Origin: Knufia peltigerae
Lineage: Eukaryota > Ascomycota > Eurotiomycetes > Chaetothyriales > Trichomeriaceae
Direction: 5' to 3'
Assembly: GCA_030247855.1 (NCBI GenBank)
Contig: JAPDRN010000004.1
Span: 1 to 64,000, forward strand
DNA: 64,000 nucleotides
Shown: piece after piece, positions 10,959 through 22,438 of the stretch
Numbering within the stretch: position 1 is the stretch's first letter
Layout of the letters: each line of letters begins with the position of its first letter
Notes under the pieces: generated by a model
Told to the model about the DNA's origin: nothing
Database searches by the model: none
What the model saw: only the letters and a program-made list of their open reading frames with translations
Made by a program: the position numbers and the translations under genes

Positions 10959-11823
10959 CTTGGTCGTTGGCTTTTCCCAGGGAGGGCCGGGAGCGTGACT
11001 GTACGCCATTCACACGTAGGTGGTAGGCCGAAGACTTTCTATACAGGCGGATTATTGTACCGCCACACGTGATTGATATAGACGGCCAGACGAAACAACG
11101 GCAATACACACTAGTAGAGTGCTGAGGCGACCTTCTTATGTGTATACTCATCATGCCTCCCTTTTTAAAACATTGGATCTTGTAACTTAAATTTCGACCG
11201 TCCTTCAAGGTTCCAAGCGTAGTAGTGAGGTGGTCCTTTCTGGAGCCGCGTAGTACGGTGTTTACGATAAAACTACAACTGAGCTTTGAATTGAAGAAAC
11301 CGGTCTGTTCCATCTAGAGGTTCGTTTTATCGAGGCAACTCCATCTCTCGTCAATTTACCCCTTGCTCCTGCGGTTGGCGGGTGATCGCTAGGCGAGCAA
11401 ACCGTATCGAGTTCAAATCCCATCAGTTGAGGAGACAAATGGTTCATTGGAAGGCGATCCTGGGGTTTGGGTTGGGGAAAAGTCAAGTAAGTGTTAGGAA
11501 CTGCTCAAAGCCAAAACAAAGAGACGTGGACGAGAGAACAAGGCAAGGCAAGGATGGACGGATGACCCCGAAGATCGTGCTTGAGACTTAGTTCGACAAA
11601 AGACGTGTGTGTCCATAAGGAGGACAATGTATATCTTTGAGTGAGAGTTTCAGAGGTACACATGTCCCTACCTAGGTAGGAGGTATCTTGTTGTACAGGG
11701 GGTTTGGACCTGTTTGACGACGTCCCCGAGACCAGTTGTCTGTCGAGAAGAAGGGCGTCGCAGTCACCGTCGCCCGACACATACACACACACAGTGTATA
11801 CTATATATACCGACACGACACAC
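10959..11823. other. Intergenic between converging genes
   Basis: 3' flanks of the ArAE-like gene and the SCP2 gene. A 14-bp perfect palindrome, CCTACCTAGGTAGG, lies at 11667-11680. No gene is supported. Confidence 0.5.
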
Positions 11824-12524
11824 TTATAGCTTGGATTGAGACTTGGCCTTTCCGAGAATTGGTTCAAGTTTCGTTGCTAGAAAAATGTATGTCAGCCAGC
11901 GGCCCATTTGATCGTCCTTTTTTTGGGTGTTTCTGACAATGTTTGCAACGTCGACAAGTCGTCCAGAGTCAAAGAAAAAACAGTAAAAACTAAACTCACC
12001 CTTCATGACGTTGCCCTTGACCTTCAATTTCCCACCCATGAAGAGTGTCTGAGCCTTGGACTTGCCGGCGACCAATTTGCCAAAGTTTTCATCCGTCAGA
12101 ATCAATGTGACTATATTTTTGCGGGACTTGTATTAGAGTATGCTTCTTCGAGGCCCATGTTCTGTCAGGTAGAGAGGTTCGAAAGGATCTCACACACCAT
12201 CTGCTTTCTTGGGAGGTTGTCCTTTGCCGACCTTTCCACTCTCTTTCAGGTCCAGGTACCAAGACTCCTTTTCATTCTTGTCGTTTGTCAATTCAAAGGC
12301 GAAGACCGCACCACCATTCTTGATGGCGGCTTTTCTTTCGGCGTCGTTGGACAAGGCGTCGCTGATGGCGTCAAAGGCTTCAGAGGAAGGGAAAGCGTCT
12401 GTGGAGAAGAAGAAGCAGCGCAACAACGTTAGCACATCATGTTGTGTTTTGATAAAATTAAAACCAACTCTCACACGCGCGAAAGAAGACCATTCTGCGC
12501 ATACATACCGCTTTTGAGAGACAT
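11824..12524 (-). CDS. SCP2-domain sterol/lipid carrier protein
   Basis: Four exons (12524-12509, 12398-12198, 12110-12000, 11876-11824), all in phase, give 126 aa that are essentially one SCP2 domain. Seen: MSLKSDAFPSSEAFDAI at the start, GGAVFAFELTND in the core beta-sheet, the GKGQPPKKADVTLILTD turn, and the C-terminal GGKLKVKGNVMKATKLEPIL, which forms the lipid-binding edge. Proteins of this kind bind sterols, fatty acids or acyl-CoAs and are often peroxisomal. The C-terminus is SKL, a classical type 1 peroxisomal targeting signal. The first exon is only 16 nt, so simple frame searches miss the true start. Confidence 0.93.
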
Positions 12525-13041
12525 TGTTGTTTCTGGGGTAAGACTCAAAACTCGGGCTCTGGTGGAAAGGGTGAGATGGTTTGCAGTAGGAGACGGGGAG
12601 AATTCAGGTAGGGTTGGCCCAGATGTCGGATCCTCAAGTGATTATAATCAGTTTACTTAAAATCTAGGTAAAGTAAGGTAATAGAGAAAGGAAACATGAG
12701 AGATCGATCACGAGGGCTTTTCAAAAAGAAAGATGACAAGGACACACTCCGTAACTCGAAATGCCTAGGCAAATTGGTCAACACTGAAATACGTCACTGT
12801 ATACACAGTAATTGTGCATGTGAAAGTGTCTCGCCGAGGCTCAGCATGTGTATACACACAATACAACAAAACACATGGGATCCAGGGCCCTAGCTTCTTC
12901 TACTCTCTCTCCCCACAACGATCGCCCGGGACTATTTACATCTCGGCACTAAATGGCGGACAAATACTGGAGCAACTTGGTACCGTTACATATCATTGTC
13001 ATATGTACCAACACTCATCCGAGGACAACTTTTGATATTTT
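12525..13041. other. Intergenic between SCP2 and CHK1
   Basis: Both neighbours are on the minus strand, so this is the SCP2 promoter and the CHK1 3' flank. No other feature is seen. Confidence 0.5.
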
Positions 13042-14734
13042 CTATTCTTCTGGCTTGTAAACAGCATCTTGACTAAGTACAGCCATTCTCTTAAAGAATC
13101 TTCGCCATTCCAGGGGATCTCCAGATGCCTTGACGAAATTGACCTCTACAAGTCCAGTATCGACGAGCTCAAGTGCAATCTCACCTCGTAGAGAACATCC
13201 TCGACTATCTTGTGCCTTGACCTTGATTCGACATTCCACATCCCTGGCTGTAGGTCGAGGTGTGTTCGGAGTCGGTACTCCCAGCCGGCTCAAAGCTTCC
13301 AGGATATATGGGAATAGCAAATGTAATGCCCAAACAGAATAGAACTTGGTCATTCCGTGAGAAGGTAGAATGTCACCGAATTTACGAGCCATTTGCGTTC
13401 TGGTCAACGGCACCATAGGACGCTGTGAGAATTGCTGGGTCGCCGGTTCATCGAGGAGGAAGTTGGTGGTTGACATGGATTGTGTAGCAAATCCGCCTGC
13501 GCTCAAACCGTGCGCCGCCTGCGTGTTGAAGGATGTGAGATCTGTTGGCCGTCTCCAATCAAACAGCATGTCTTCGGTCGGGATTTCAGGTTGCGTTGAC
13601 GATAGTTTGGCCGCAGGTCCATCAATGTCCATTTCGTCGACAGACTTTTGTCGCTGCGTACCAGCCAAAGGATCTGAATCAAAGCTGACATGTAGTGCTT
13701 CAAACATGTCTGTGGCCAGAGTGATAGGATCATTGAGTCTGCCCTTCTGGTCCAGAAATCTATTGGGTCTCGTGAACCACGGATGCCGCCGAACATCTTC
13801 AAGGGAGAATCTCGACTTGACATCAACTCGCATCATTCCTCGAAGAAGCGACAATACTTCGGAAGGAAGCGCCTCCCATAGCTCGTCATCGGGTCGTCCG
13901 TTGCTGGAAATGTACTCGCTGTACTCGTTCGGTCTGCCATATTCGTCTCGTCCTTCTACCGGACGACTCCACGGCGTATTTCCCGCGAGCAAAACAAAAA
14001 GGACGACACCGCAGGACCATATATCCGCCATATCGGCTGCATAGCCGGCGCCTTTCGTGCCTGGTTGCGAGCTACACGACAACACTTCGGGAGCAACATA
14101 TGGTGGGCTCCCACAGAGAGTTGTTGCAAGTTTTCTCCGGCCTCCGTATTCGAATAATGTGGCCATGCCGAAATCAGCGATCTTGAGGTCTCCCTCCGCA
14201 GACAGCAGCACGTTCTCAGGTTTGATATCTCGATGAGCCACCCCTTTTGCATGCATGTAACCAATGGCACTGATCATCTGCGTAAAGTAGACGTGGGCAA
14301 TGTCCTCGGAAACACCAGCATCTGCCTCGATCTTGTCAAAGAGATCTCCTCCTTCTGCCAGCTCCATGGCTATCCACACCCAGTCAGGATCCGCACCATG
14401 GTCGAAGAACTCGACTATGTTTTTATGTAGACCGAGATGTTTGTGTAGGGAGATCTCCATCTCGAGTTGTTTCTGTTTGATGCGGCCATATTTCTGGGCG
14501 AAGAGTTTGTTGATGAATTTGATGGCAAAGACAGGGACTTCTTCCTTGAGAGGAGCGGCTTTCTTGATACTAAGCGCGTCAGTGAGCGTTCAATCTCGAT
14601 GACCAGCCATCTGCAAAAAAAAAAACAAGAAGTCGTTACCATGCATATGCTCCAGATCCTATTGTAGGTGAGACGATTCGAAACGGCAGCTGAGATGGCA
14701 GAGGTGCCAATTGGGAATGTGGAATGCCGTTCAT
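13042..14734 (-). CDS. chk1: Checkpoint serine/threonine kinase CHK1
   Basis: Two exons (14734-14640 and 14569-13042) give 540 aa. The splice rebuilds the glycine loop GSGAYACIKK. Kinase features in order: K49 in VFAIKF, the catalytic AHRDIKPEN (D146), ADFGMA (D164) and the GSPPYVAPEV activation segment. After the kinase domain (to about residue 300) come a Ser/Gln/Thr-rich linker and a C-terminal KA1-like domain (about 410-540), the arrangement of fungal Chk1. Chk1 is phosphorylated by the Rad3/ATR branch after DNA damage and delays mitosis. Linker motifs such as TQ at 'FATQSMS' and 'SSTQPE' could be ATR sites (inference). The N-terminus before the kinase is only about 18 residues. Confidence 0.93.
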
Positions 14735-15402
14735 GACGAGACGGTAGAGGAAGAAGGGTCTTGCTGAACGTCAACGCCGTCTCGTCATCCTTTGACGCTA
14801 TTGTTGTCTGAGCATATTGTCTCGCATATGTGGTGAGGCCGTCGATTGTATGGGCAACGCGGGCGTGTTTTCAGGTGGAGCAGACCGCGTGCAGGGCTCC
14901 AGGCGTGAAGAAACATCCAGGGCGCGCCTAAATACGAGGGTCCACTAGCTTATACAATAGCCGCCTAGGCTCACTAGTGAATATCTGTCTAGGCACTTTT
15001 AAGCAGTGGTGCCTGCGCCCCGACGTCACTTGTTACCACCGCAAAGGCGTGTCTTGTGCGCGACTTGTTACTCCAGTGACACTCCCACAGTCAACAAGGC
15101 CCGAAACTTCAATCGATCCTCCCACGCACCACTAACCTTCGTCGTTCTTGCTTCATATCTCTTGTCCAACCTCGATGATTATTCCATTGTGAAAAGAACT
15201 CCTCAATCCTTCTTGTACCTTTTCTTGTCTTCTTGCGTTGTACAGTCGAGTCTTTTCTGGCGCCGGCACAGCGGACCTTGCTTTTTGTTGTCTAGAACAT
15301 TGTTCCGTTTGCAGCATTCCAAGCTCATACATTCTCACCATCTTCGAAAGCAGACTTTTGTCTCCACCGTCCGTCGAATCTTTATAACCTTTCACCACTG
15401 TT
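14735..15402. other. Divergent promoter region of CHK1 and UBC11
   Basis: 668 bp shared by two divergent cell-cycle genes. Pyrimidine-rich stretches precede the UBC11 start. No known element is identified with confidence. Confidence 0.55.
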
Positions 15403-16057
15403 ATGGACTTTGCTCTTGAAGATACTCAGAACGCAGCTCCTGGCTTGTCCACAATGGCGGAACAACAAAAACTCTCGGCTGTACCGAGAAAGGCAGATAC
15501 TCAGAGCGTCACGAAAAGGTACATTCGTTCAGGTCAACTCTGTCTCTTGCTCTGGTCATTAACGATGGCATAGACTTCAGTCTGAACTGATGACGCTGAT
15601 GATGTCTCCCACTCCGGGAATCTCAGCCTTTCCAGATGCAGATGGCAACTTGCTACACTGGACCGCCACCATCATCGGACCCAAAGACACCCCATACGCA
15701 GACCTCAATCTCAAGCTTAGCTTTGAGTTCCCGGGAAACTATCCTTATGTTGCTCCTACCGTACTCTTCAAGACGCCGATCTACCATCCAAACATTGATT
15801 TCAGCGGGAGGATATGCCTCGACATTCTCAAGGACAAGTGGAGTGCAGTCTACAATGTGCAAACGGTACTTTTGAGTTTGCAGAGTTTGCTCGGGGAGCC
15901 CAATAAGTATGGAACTTTTGGATGAGTGCGACGACAAAATAACTGACATTGAGATAGCGCGAGCCCTTTGAACAACGAAGCTGCCCAACTTCACCAGAAA
16001 GACCCTGAGGAATATCAGCGAAAGGTCTTGGCCCGTCATCAGGATATCGATGATTAA
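15403..16057 (+). CDS. ubc11: Ubiquitin-conjugating enzyme E2 C (UBC11/UBE2C)
   Basis: Three exons (15403-15518, 15574-15906, 15958-16057) give 182 aa. A disordered N-terminus of about 38 residues precedes the UBC fold, as in UBE2C/Ubc11. The HPN motif is at about 110-112 and the catalytic cysteine is C120, in [12 protein letters not shown]. The [18 protein letters not shown] helix region and the ASPLNNEAA loop are typical. The enzyme passes ubiquitin to the anaphase-promoting complex to destroy cyclins and securin. It is head-to-head with chk1, an arrangement that could allow shared control (inference). Confidence 0.95.
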
Positions 16058-16370
16058 ACGATTCTGCACTTGAGAAGATGGGATGGGCATGACCCTCATA
16101 TTGTTTGGTCCCTAGATTGAATAAGAGTCCTGGCGTTGGTTGAACGGGGTCCATCTTTGGGGGCTGGCGGTGAAGTGAACATTACTTGGCGTCAAGAGCA
16201 TTGGTAGGAGGGGAGTGCAAGTATTGAGCGTTGCAGTCATGTCACATTGAGCATTGTATAAACCACCTCGAAGGGATGCACCCAGAACATCCTATTCCTA
16301 TTACCCTAGTCCATATCCTAACCGTTCACGTCCTGCGTCCCGGTATAGTTGGTGCCGAAATGGCAAGCTT
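16058..16370. other. Intergenic between converging UBC11 and the aldo-keto reductase
   Basis: About 310 bp of 3' flanks; nothing recognised. Confidence 0.5.
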
Positions 16371-17441
16371 TCATCGTAAATCACTTTTGGTCGCCAAAAA
16401 CCTATTGGAGCCATCGTCTAGCCCTTCAAATAGTTCAACCCCCCAGCTCTTTGACGGGTTGTTGAACCTCGACCTCTTATCTTGCATTTGTATATCCCTC
16501 ATCTCCTCCTTTGAGAAGGTGACGTTCAAACTTGCCAGGTTCTCGATGATCCTCTCCTCGTGCACGGACTTTGGGATCACGACGGTGCCTCTCTGGATGC
16601 CCCAGGCGAGGACGGCCTGTGCGACGGTGCAGTTTTTCTTGCCCGCCAGGTCCTCCCAGAAGCCATCTTCCAGGATGGGGCCGAGCTTTGGGTACTTGCC
16701 CTCGTAGGTCGGGTTCATGTTGGCCAGCGGGCTGTAGGCGATGACGGTGATGTTGTTGTCGGCGTGCCAGTCGACAAAGTCCTGCTGCTGGAGGTAAGGG
16801 TGGGTCTCGAACTCGTGCGCGTACGGGCAGATGTCGCAGTTTTTCAGGATCTGGTCGAGCTGGCGAGGGGAGAAGTTGCTCACGCCGATGTGGCGGGTCC
16901 CGTTTGACCGGACGAGATCCTCCATGGCCCGCCAGGTGTCGAGGATGGACGTGTCCTGGTCGATGACGGTCCGGCCGGGCGACTGGTTCGGGAGGAACGC
17001 GACGGGCCAGTGCATCAGGTACAGGTCGAGGTAGGGGATGCCGAGGTCGGAGAGGGTCTTGTTGAGGGCGCCGGCGACGAGCTTGGGCTTGTGCGCGTCG
17101 TTCCACAGTTTGCTCGTCACCCAGTACTTGTGGCGGGGCGGGGAGTGTTTTTTGGACGACAGGGTGCGACCGACGAATGCTTCGTTGCCGTACGCCGCGG
17201 CCGAGTCCAAGTGCCTGTAGCCGGCGTCAAAGGCGTAGGTCACGGCCTCGGTCGCATTGTCGTCCTTGGAGTTCCAGAGGCCGAGGCCGATGGAGGGGAT
17301 CGACAGGTGGTGGTGTTTCGGTTCAGGAGACGGTCGGAGGGGTGTTTGGTCTGCGAGAACGGGTATGGGGATTGGGAGGAAGGAGAGGAGGAGAACCACG
17401 ACGCCGAGGCGAGGAATGGTTGCGAGCGTGTCGCGGTACAT
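16371..17441 (-). CDS. Aldo-keto reductase with an N-terminal signal peptide
   Basis: Intronless, 356 aa. The AKR fold is complete: LGLWN at the first strand, catalytic tetrad D79 and Y84 (YRHLDSAAAYGNE), K111 (TSKLW) and H144 (LMHWPV), then GVSNFSP, AYSPLAN and VIPKS for NADPH binding. It would reduce carbonyls with NADPH. Unusually, residues 1-30 look like a signal peptide (a charged start, GVVVLLLSFLPIPIPVLA core, then ADQ), and the chain has eight N-glycosylation sequons. AKRs are normally cytosolic, so this suggests the ER, vacuole or outside of the cell. The alternative is a membrane anchor or a misjudged start, but no other ATG lies near the start of the fold. Confidence 0.9.
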   Translation of the reverse strand: MYRDTLATIPRLGVVVLLLSFLPIPIPVLADQTPLRPSPEPKHHHLSIPSIGLGLWNSKDDNATEAVTYAFDAGYRHLDSAAAYGNEAFVGRTLSSKKHSPPRHKYWVTSKLWNDAHKPKLVAGALNKTLSDLGIPYLDLYLMHWPVAFLPNQSPGRTVIDQDTSILDTWRAMEDLVRSNGTRHIGVSNFSPRQLDQILKNCDICPYAHEFETHPYLQQQDFVDWHADNNITVIAYSPLANMNPTYEGKYPKLGPILEDGFWEDLAGKKNCTVAQAVLAWGIQRGTVVIPKSVHEERIIENLASLNVTFSKEEMRDIQMQDKRSRFNNPSKSWGVELFEGLDDGSNRFLATKSDLR

Positions 17442-18517
17442 TTCTGTTGCGTCTGATACACAAAGTCTGTGGTGGTACCTGTCGAGGCGGGCTCAGTCAA
17501 TCTAGTGAAGAAGAAGTGGTATACGATCAAGTCGTGTCTCCGATCGATAAAATTCAGAACAGAACTCGAGATTCGAGGGTCCGTATCGATGTGCTCAAGT
17601 ATTGTTTGAATACTTGGGTGTACGCGTACGAGTACAAGTGCTTGTACCATATGCTGGTGGTTGGTTGAAATGTCGTCACCAACAACGAAGCGAGGAGGAG
17701 AGGAAGAGGAGGAGGAGGAAGAGGGTCTCAGACTTGTCATCGTGTTGCCTGGGCGGATTCTCTTGCCCGGGACCAAGTATCCGCCAATCACGCTCTGTTA
17801 TTTTCGGCGTGGAAAAACTGGCTAAGAAACTCCTTCTCCGCCTTCCCCGTCTCTACATCCCTGTCGCGGGAAACAGTTCGAGAGAAAACCATCAGAGAGG
17901 ATGCCAACTTCTTACCTAGTATTCATACATATCCAACAGGGTTCTCAGTCAGCGCAATTGTCAATAGTCAGAGAATCCTTTTGACTCAGCTTTATCAACG
18001 GAATTGCACCCGCGTGTCTTTGAATTAACATTACAACGATCTGCAACACGCTGTACCAGGGTACAACATCCCAAAAAGGTAGTCCCCTTCCTAGAGAAGA
18101 AGGTCTAGTCGAAAACACTCCGCCAAGTGAGGATGTCCCACTCGACGCCCACCAGTCATGTTCCAGCTTGTCCGGACTGCCGCAACAAGGCTGTCAGCAC
18201 GGTATGCATGTCAACCCGGAAATCTGCTAAAGACCGCAGGGAATTCCATACAGCGCTGTGAAATGGGTGGCTTTGTGTCCAGCAATCGGCTTTGCGCGTT
18301 GTTCAAATGCTTCAGAATGCCTTTTTAAGGTCAGACCGGACCAACAGCGGAATTGCAACCATGCAACCGTGCATGATGGGTGATGAAATTGTGTATATAA
18401 AGGTAGGTGTGGGCGCCAGGAATCATATCTTCTATCTGGTCCAGCTCCATCGACAAAGAAGCAGAATCCAAACATAGAACATTACCTTGGTCGAGAGATC
18501 TCTGACAATATCCCATC
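17442..18517. other. Divergent intergenic region
   Basis: About 1.1 kb between the divergent aldo-keto reductase and HD-domain genes. A TATA-like box is annotated separately near the right end. Frames in 17602-17919 look like chance. Confidence 0.5.
18394..18402 (+). promoter_or_regulatory. TATA-like box upstream of the HD-domain gene
   Basis: TATATAAAG lies 116 bp before the ATG at 18518, a plausible TATA position for a fungal gene. It would suit an inducible gene. Confidence 0.45.
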
Positions 18518-19270
18518 ATGTCTTCACCTTTCCCAGCTCTTCCAATATGTCAGGTCACATTCCCTTCCAGCCCAATCGTCAATGCGGCATTGGCATATTC
18601 CAAGGCGCACACCAACCAATCCACCGTCAACCACTGTCTGCGCTCGGCGGCCTTCTCATTGCTTCTTATGCGCAAGCTGCCACCGTTCACGGCCGGCGAC
18701 GTCGACGTCGAGGCTGTCGTGCTGTCGAGCATTCTTCACGACATGGGTTGGGCAACAACGAAATCATTGTTGTCTACCGATAAGCGCTTCGAGGTCGACG
18801 GGGCCAACATTGCGCGGGAATTTCTCAAGTCATCAACCCGCAACAACGATGAAGAATGGGGCAAACATCGTCTTCAATTGATATGGGACGCGATCGCACT
18901 GCACACAACGCCTTCTATTGCTCACAACAAGGAGCCAGAAGTGTTTGCTGCACAGCTGGGTATCTTTGCTGATTTTTCCGGGCCAAATATACCAATTCCA
19001 GGAAACCCAATCTCGGTCGCCGAGTACAAGGAGGTCGTCACTGCCTTTCCTCGCCTTGGCTTCGGCGATCAAGTCGTGGAGATCATGTGTGGCCTTTGCC
19101 GTGACAAGAGTGAGACGACTTTTGACAACTTCGTATCTGACTTTGGTAAGTCGTTTGGTCTCGACGGAAAAGGTACGGGCAAGGAAGAATACACCAAGTT
19201 GTGTGAGGAACACAACTTTTCTAAGATGCTTTTGGGTGGTCTTGAGGCTTGTAAACAATGGGAAGACTAA
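18518..19270 (+). CDS. HD-domain protein, cyanamide hydratase-like
   Basis: Intronless, 250 aa. An HD fold is indicated by the paired ILHDMGW (H74, D75), an upstream VNHCLRSA histidine (H39) and a further IALHTTPSIAH segment. This combination, with the FSGPN and EYKEVV stretches, is that of the fungal cyanamide hydratase / yeast DDI2-DDI3 family. These proteins bind zinc or iron and hydrate small nitriles such as cyanamide to urea. Substrate specificity is not settled by sequence. A DHA1 transporter follows on the same strand. Confidence 0.85.
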   Translation: MSSPFPALPICQVTFPSSPIVNAALAYSKAHTNQSTVNHCLRSAAFSLLLMRKLPPFTAGDVDVEAVVLSSILHDMGWATTKSLLSTDKRFEVDGANIAREFLKSSTRNNDEEWGKHRLQLIWDAIALHTTPSIAHNKEPEVFAAQLGIFADFSGPNIPIPGNPISVAEYKEVVTAFPRLGFGDQVVEIMCGLCRDKSETTFDNFVSDFGKSFGLDGKGTGKEEYTKLCEEHNFSKMLLGGLEACKQWED

Positions 19271-20142
19271 ATGGCATTGAGACCACAACGACGAGGTGGA
19301 TGAAGATGATACCATGGCAGTTGATACTGTTACCTTCTGGCTCATATACACGCTCCTTAATGGACTGTAGGATAATGCAGTTGCAGTTTCTGGACAATCA
19401 AATATTTGTACTTGCAAGGGTCTCCTCGGTACATTCGGTTTAAGCTGATCCTGTATTGGTTGAATCCAATCATTAAATTACTATCCAAATCGACTTGCTC
19501 ACTATGGATCAATGAGCGGATGCGATCTCTGGACAATTTACTCTTCCCGGAAAGATGTCTAGATACCAATCATTGAGACCATGTTATGACTCTTGTGGTG
19601 ATTACTATTCGTTCCCGGTCAATCATTGCACGGTGGGCCAGTAGAGATTCTTTTTTCGCTTCTCCTAGAACTAACAGCACAAGTCCAGGACCCAACAAAT
19701 TACTAATTGCTCGAGACACCCGCAACGCCCTTTTCATAATCTGGCCGACTCGTCAAGCACCATCCATCATTCACATTCATTCTGCGGACCGTGGAGCATG
19801 GAAATGACGAGAATACCTGTGATGGGACCGAAATGGATCGGGCTTTGCTTTTCAGTCCGAATACGGCAGCCCATTTTAGATGCACTACCACCACCAGCAC
19901 GGCATTGCTGACGAATTGACCACTCACATGAATGTCTCCGAGCCCTCCACGATGTCGTTCCCAGACAGATTTGGTGCTGTATTGCTAAGCTGTGTTCGTC
20001 CGAGACGGCGGTCTCCTGAACGATGGTCAGGAAAAATGATTGGGGTGCTGGACTACCTTAAAAGTCCAACTTGCAAAACTTTGATCAGAATGCATTCTGT
20101 AAGGTTATCGCAATTCTTGACGATAACATCGAACTCATCCAA
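19271..20142. other. Intergenic
   Basis: About 870 bp. Small frames on both strands, no family signature; promoter of the following MFS gene. Confidence 0.5.
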
Positions 20143-22438
20143 ATGCTGGACACGATAAGAGATGCGCCCCTCGGCCAGCTCATTCGGTTCGTCACCAACA
20201 ATCGAACCCTTCTGTACCCTGACGAGCGACCCGGGTTCGCGCTCCCGAAGCTGGTTCGTCATCTTTACCCACTCATCTCGAGCCGCCTTTTCCTCAATGA
20301 CATTCGTATGTAGGCACCCGAAAGTCCAGGAGATCTATCCCCAGAGGACGAGAGAACACCGAGCACCGATGAAGAAGCTGCGGGTAGACTCAGTCTTGAG
20401 CGACAAATCAGTCGAGTCTTTACCCAGGAACGACTGGAATTGGATCGTCAGCTTGAACTGGAAAAGACAAGAAGCATCCCGATATCTCTTCACAAGTCCG
20501 CCGATGGAACCGTGCTCGTCGACTGGTACACGACCGATGACCCGGAGAACCCACAAAATTGGTCCAAGGGGAAGAAGAGTTTTGTCCTGTTGCAGATATG
20601 GTAATGATCCTCCATGTGAAGTCGGATACCGACGTGTAGACTGACATGCATATCTACAGTCTCTACAGTTTCGCAATGTATGCTGGATCCAGTATCTACG
20701 TGGTTGGTGAGGCGTGAGTTCCCACAGGAAGAGGGTACATGTTTCCATCCATTTCTAACCCTCCTATAGGGGCGTCATGGAAGAGTTTGGGGTTTCACAG
20801 GCTGCAGCGGCCATGGGACTGGCAATCTATGTCATAGGATGTGAGCATTTACACTCTTCTTCCCTGATACCGAGACCTGGGACAAAAAGCTGACCTGTTC
20901 CTTGTTCAAGATGGGATCGGTCCTCTCCTTTTTGCACCCCTCAGTGAAATTCCAGCCATCGGTCGGAACGGAGTGTATACCCCGACATTCTTCCTCTTCG
21001 TCATCCTGTCCGTACCCACCGCGGTGGTCAAGAACTACGCCGGTCTTCTCGTCCTGCGATTCTTACAAGGATTCCTGAGCAGTCCGTGCTTAGCGAACGG
21101 AGGTGCATCTGTGGGTGACATGGTATGTGAAAGCTGTCGATGCCAATACATCCTACGCCGACGACGACAACAACAACAACAACTGATTGCTCTCTTAGTA
21201 CAATTTACTCCTTCTCCCGCTTTACCTGTCTGCGTGGACGGCCGCGTGCTTTTGGGGTCCAGCGTTGGGTCCCGTCATTGCTGGATTCGCAGTCTCTGCC
21301 AAGGGGTGAGTTTTCTTCTCGAGTGATGCCATCAGATGTTTGGTGTTGTTTGATACTGACGACTGAATATAGATGGCGCTGGTCACTCTGGGAACTCGTG
21401 TGGATGTCAGCCCCCATCCTGGTTCTCTACCTCATCGCCTGCCCCGAGACAAGTGGATCGACCATCCTCCGTCGTCGAGCACGGCGCCTTCGTAGAACCA
21501 TGGGACGGAACGACCTTCGTTCTCAAAGCGAGATCCAGCAAGCAGACATGAGTGTGTCATCGATCTTTGTCGACGCCGTCATCAAACCTGTGGAAATTAT
21601 GATCAAAGATCCAGCTGTACTGTTTACAAATGTCTATGTATGTTGTTTTTCTCCATACCTACCTCTACACCTTGAAACCCGAACCGACTTGGAAGGGAGG
21701 GAAAATCCACTGACACATGACCTTCTCATTTGCAGACGGCTTTGACTTACGGGATATACTACTCGTTTTTCGAGGTGTTTCCACTCGTATACATCGACAT
21801 CTACGGCTTCAACCTCGGCGAGCTGGGCTTGACTTTTCTAACCATCGGCATCGCTTGTCTCATCGGTGTCACCGGCTTTACTTCCTACCTGCTCCTGTAT
21901 CTCGTTCCGGACATTTGTAACCGAGGTTTCCGGCCCCCCGAGCATCGCTTGGTTCCGGCCTTGTTTGGTGTCTGTGCCCTTCCGATGGGGTACTTTATGT
22001 TTGGTAAGTCTTGTACCTTCCTACCACTCCTCCTTTTCCTCTTCCTCCTTCTCTTCTACCCGGCCCTTTTAGGTGTCGACTGATGAATCTGTTGTCCCTC
22101 CAGGTTGGACCGCACGTGCCTCGATACATTGGATCGTGAGCATGGTTGGAGTTGTCATCCTCGTGGCTGCCAACTTTTTCATCTTCCAGTGCATCTTTGT
22201 GTACTTGCCACTGTCTTACCCACGGTACGCGGCGTCGTTGTTCGCCGGCAACGATCTTTTCCGCGCCCTCTTCGCCGCCGGTTGCGTCGTCTTCTCTCGA
22301 CCAATGTTTCTCACCCTCGGCGTCGGAGGTGGCGTCAGTCTCCTCGCCGGTTTGGCCGTCGTCGGTGTGGTTGGCATGTTTGCCTTGTACTTTTACGGCG
22401 CCAAGTTGAGAGCCAGAAGTACATTTGCCGTAGCATAA
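20143..22438 (+). CDS. MFS transporter, DHA1 family (nine exons)
   Basis: Exons 20143-20253, 20314-20600, 20660-20713, 20770-20840, 20911-21122, 21199-21305, 21373-21637, 21736-22003 and 22104-22438 join in phase to 569 aa. Anchors: RDAPLGQLIRF at the N-terminus, DDPENPQNW before helix 1, GIGPLLFAPLSEIP (motif A), LRFLQGFLSSPCLANGGAS (helix 4), and at the end YPRYAASLFAGNDLFR and GAKLRARS, which are diagnostic for this fungal DHA1 subfamily. It is a proton-driven exporter of unknown substrate. The first intron uses a weak donor (GTTCGT), so the first 37 residues are the least certain part. Confidence 0.88.

Noticed and set aside
20143..22438. Idea that the second DHA1 transporter is a pseudogene
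   Set aside because: The apparent frame breaks are eight short introns; the spliced 569-aa product has all family landmarks.
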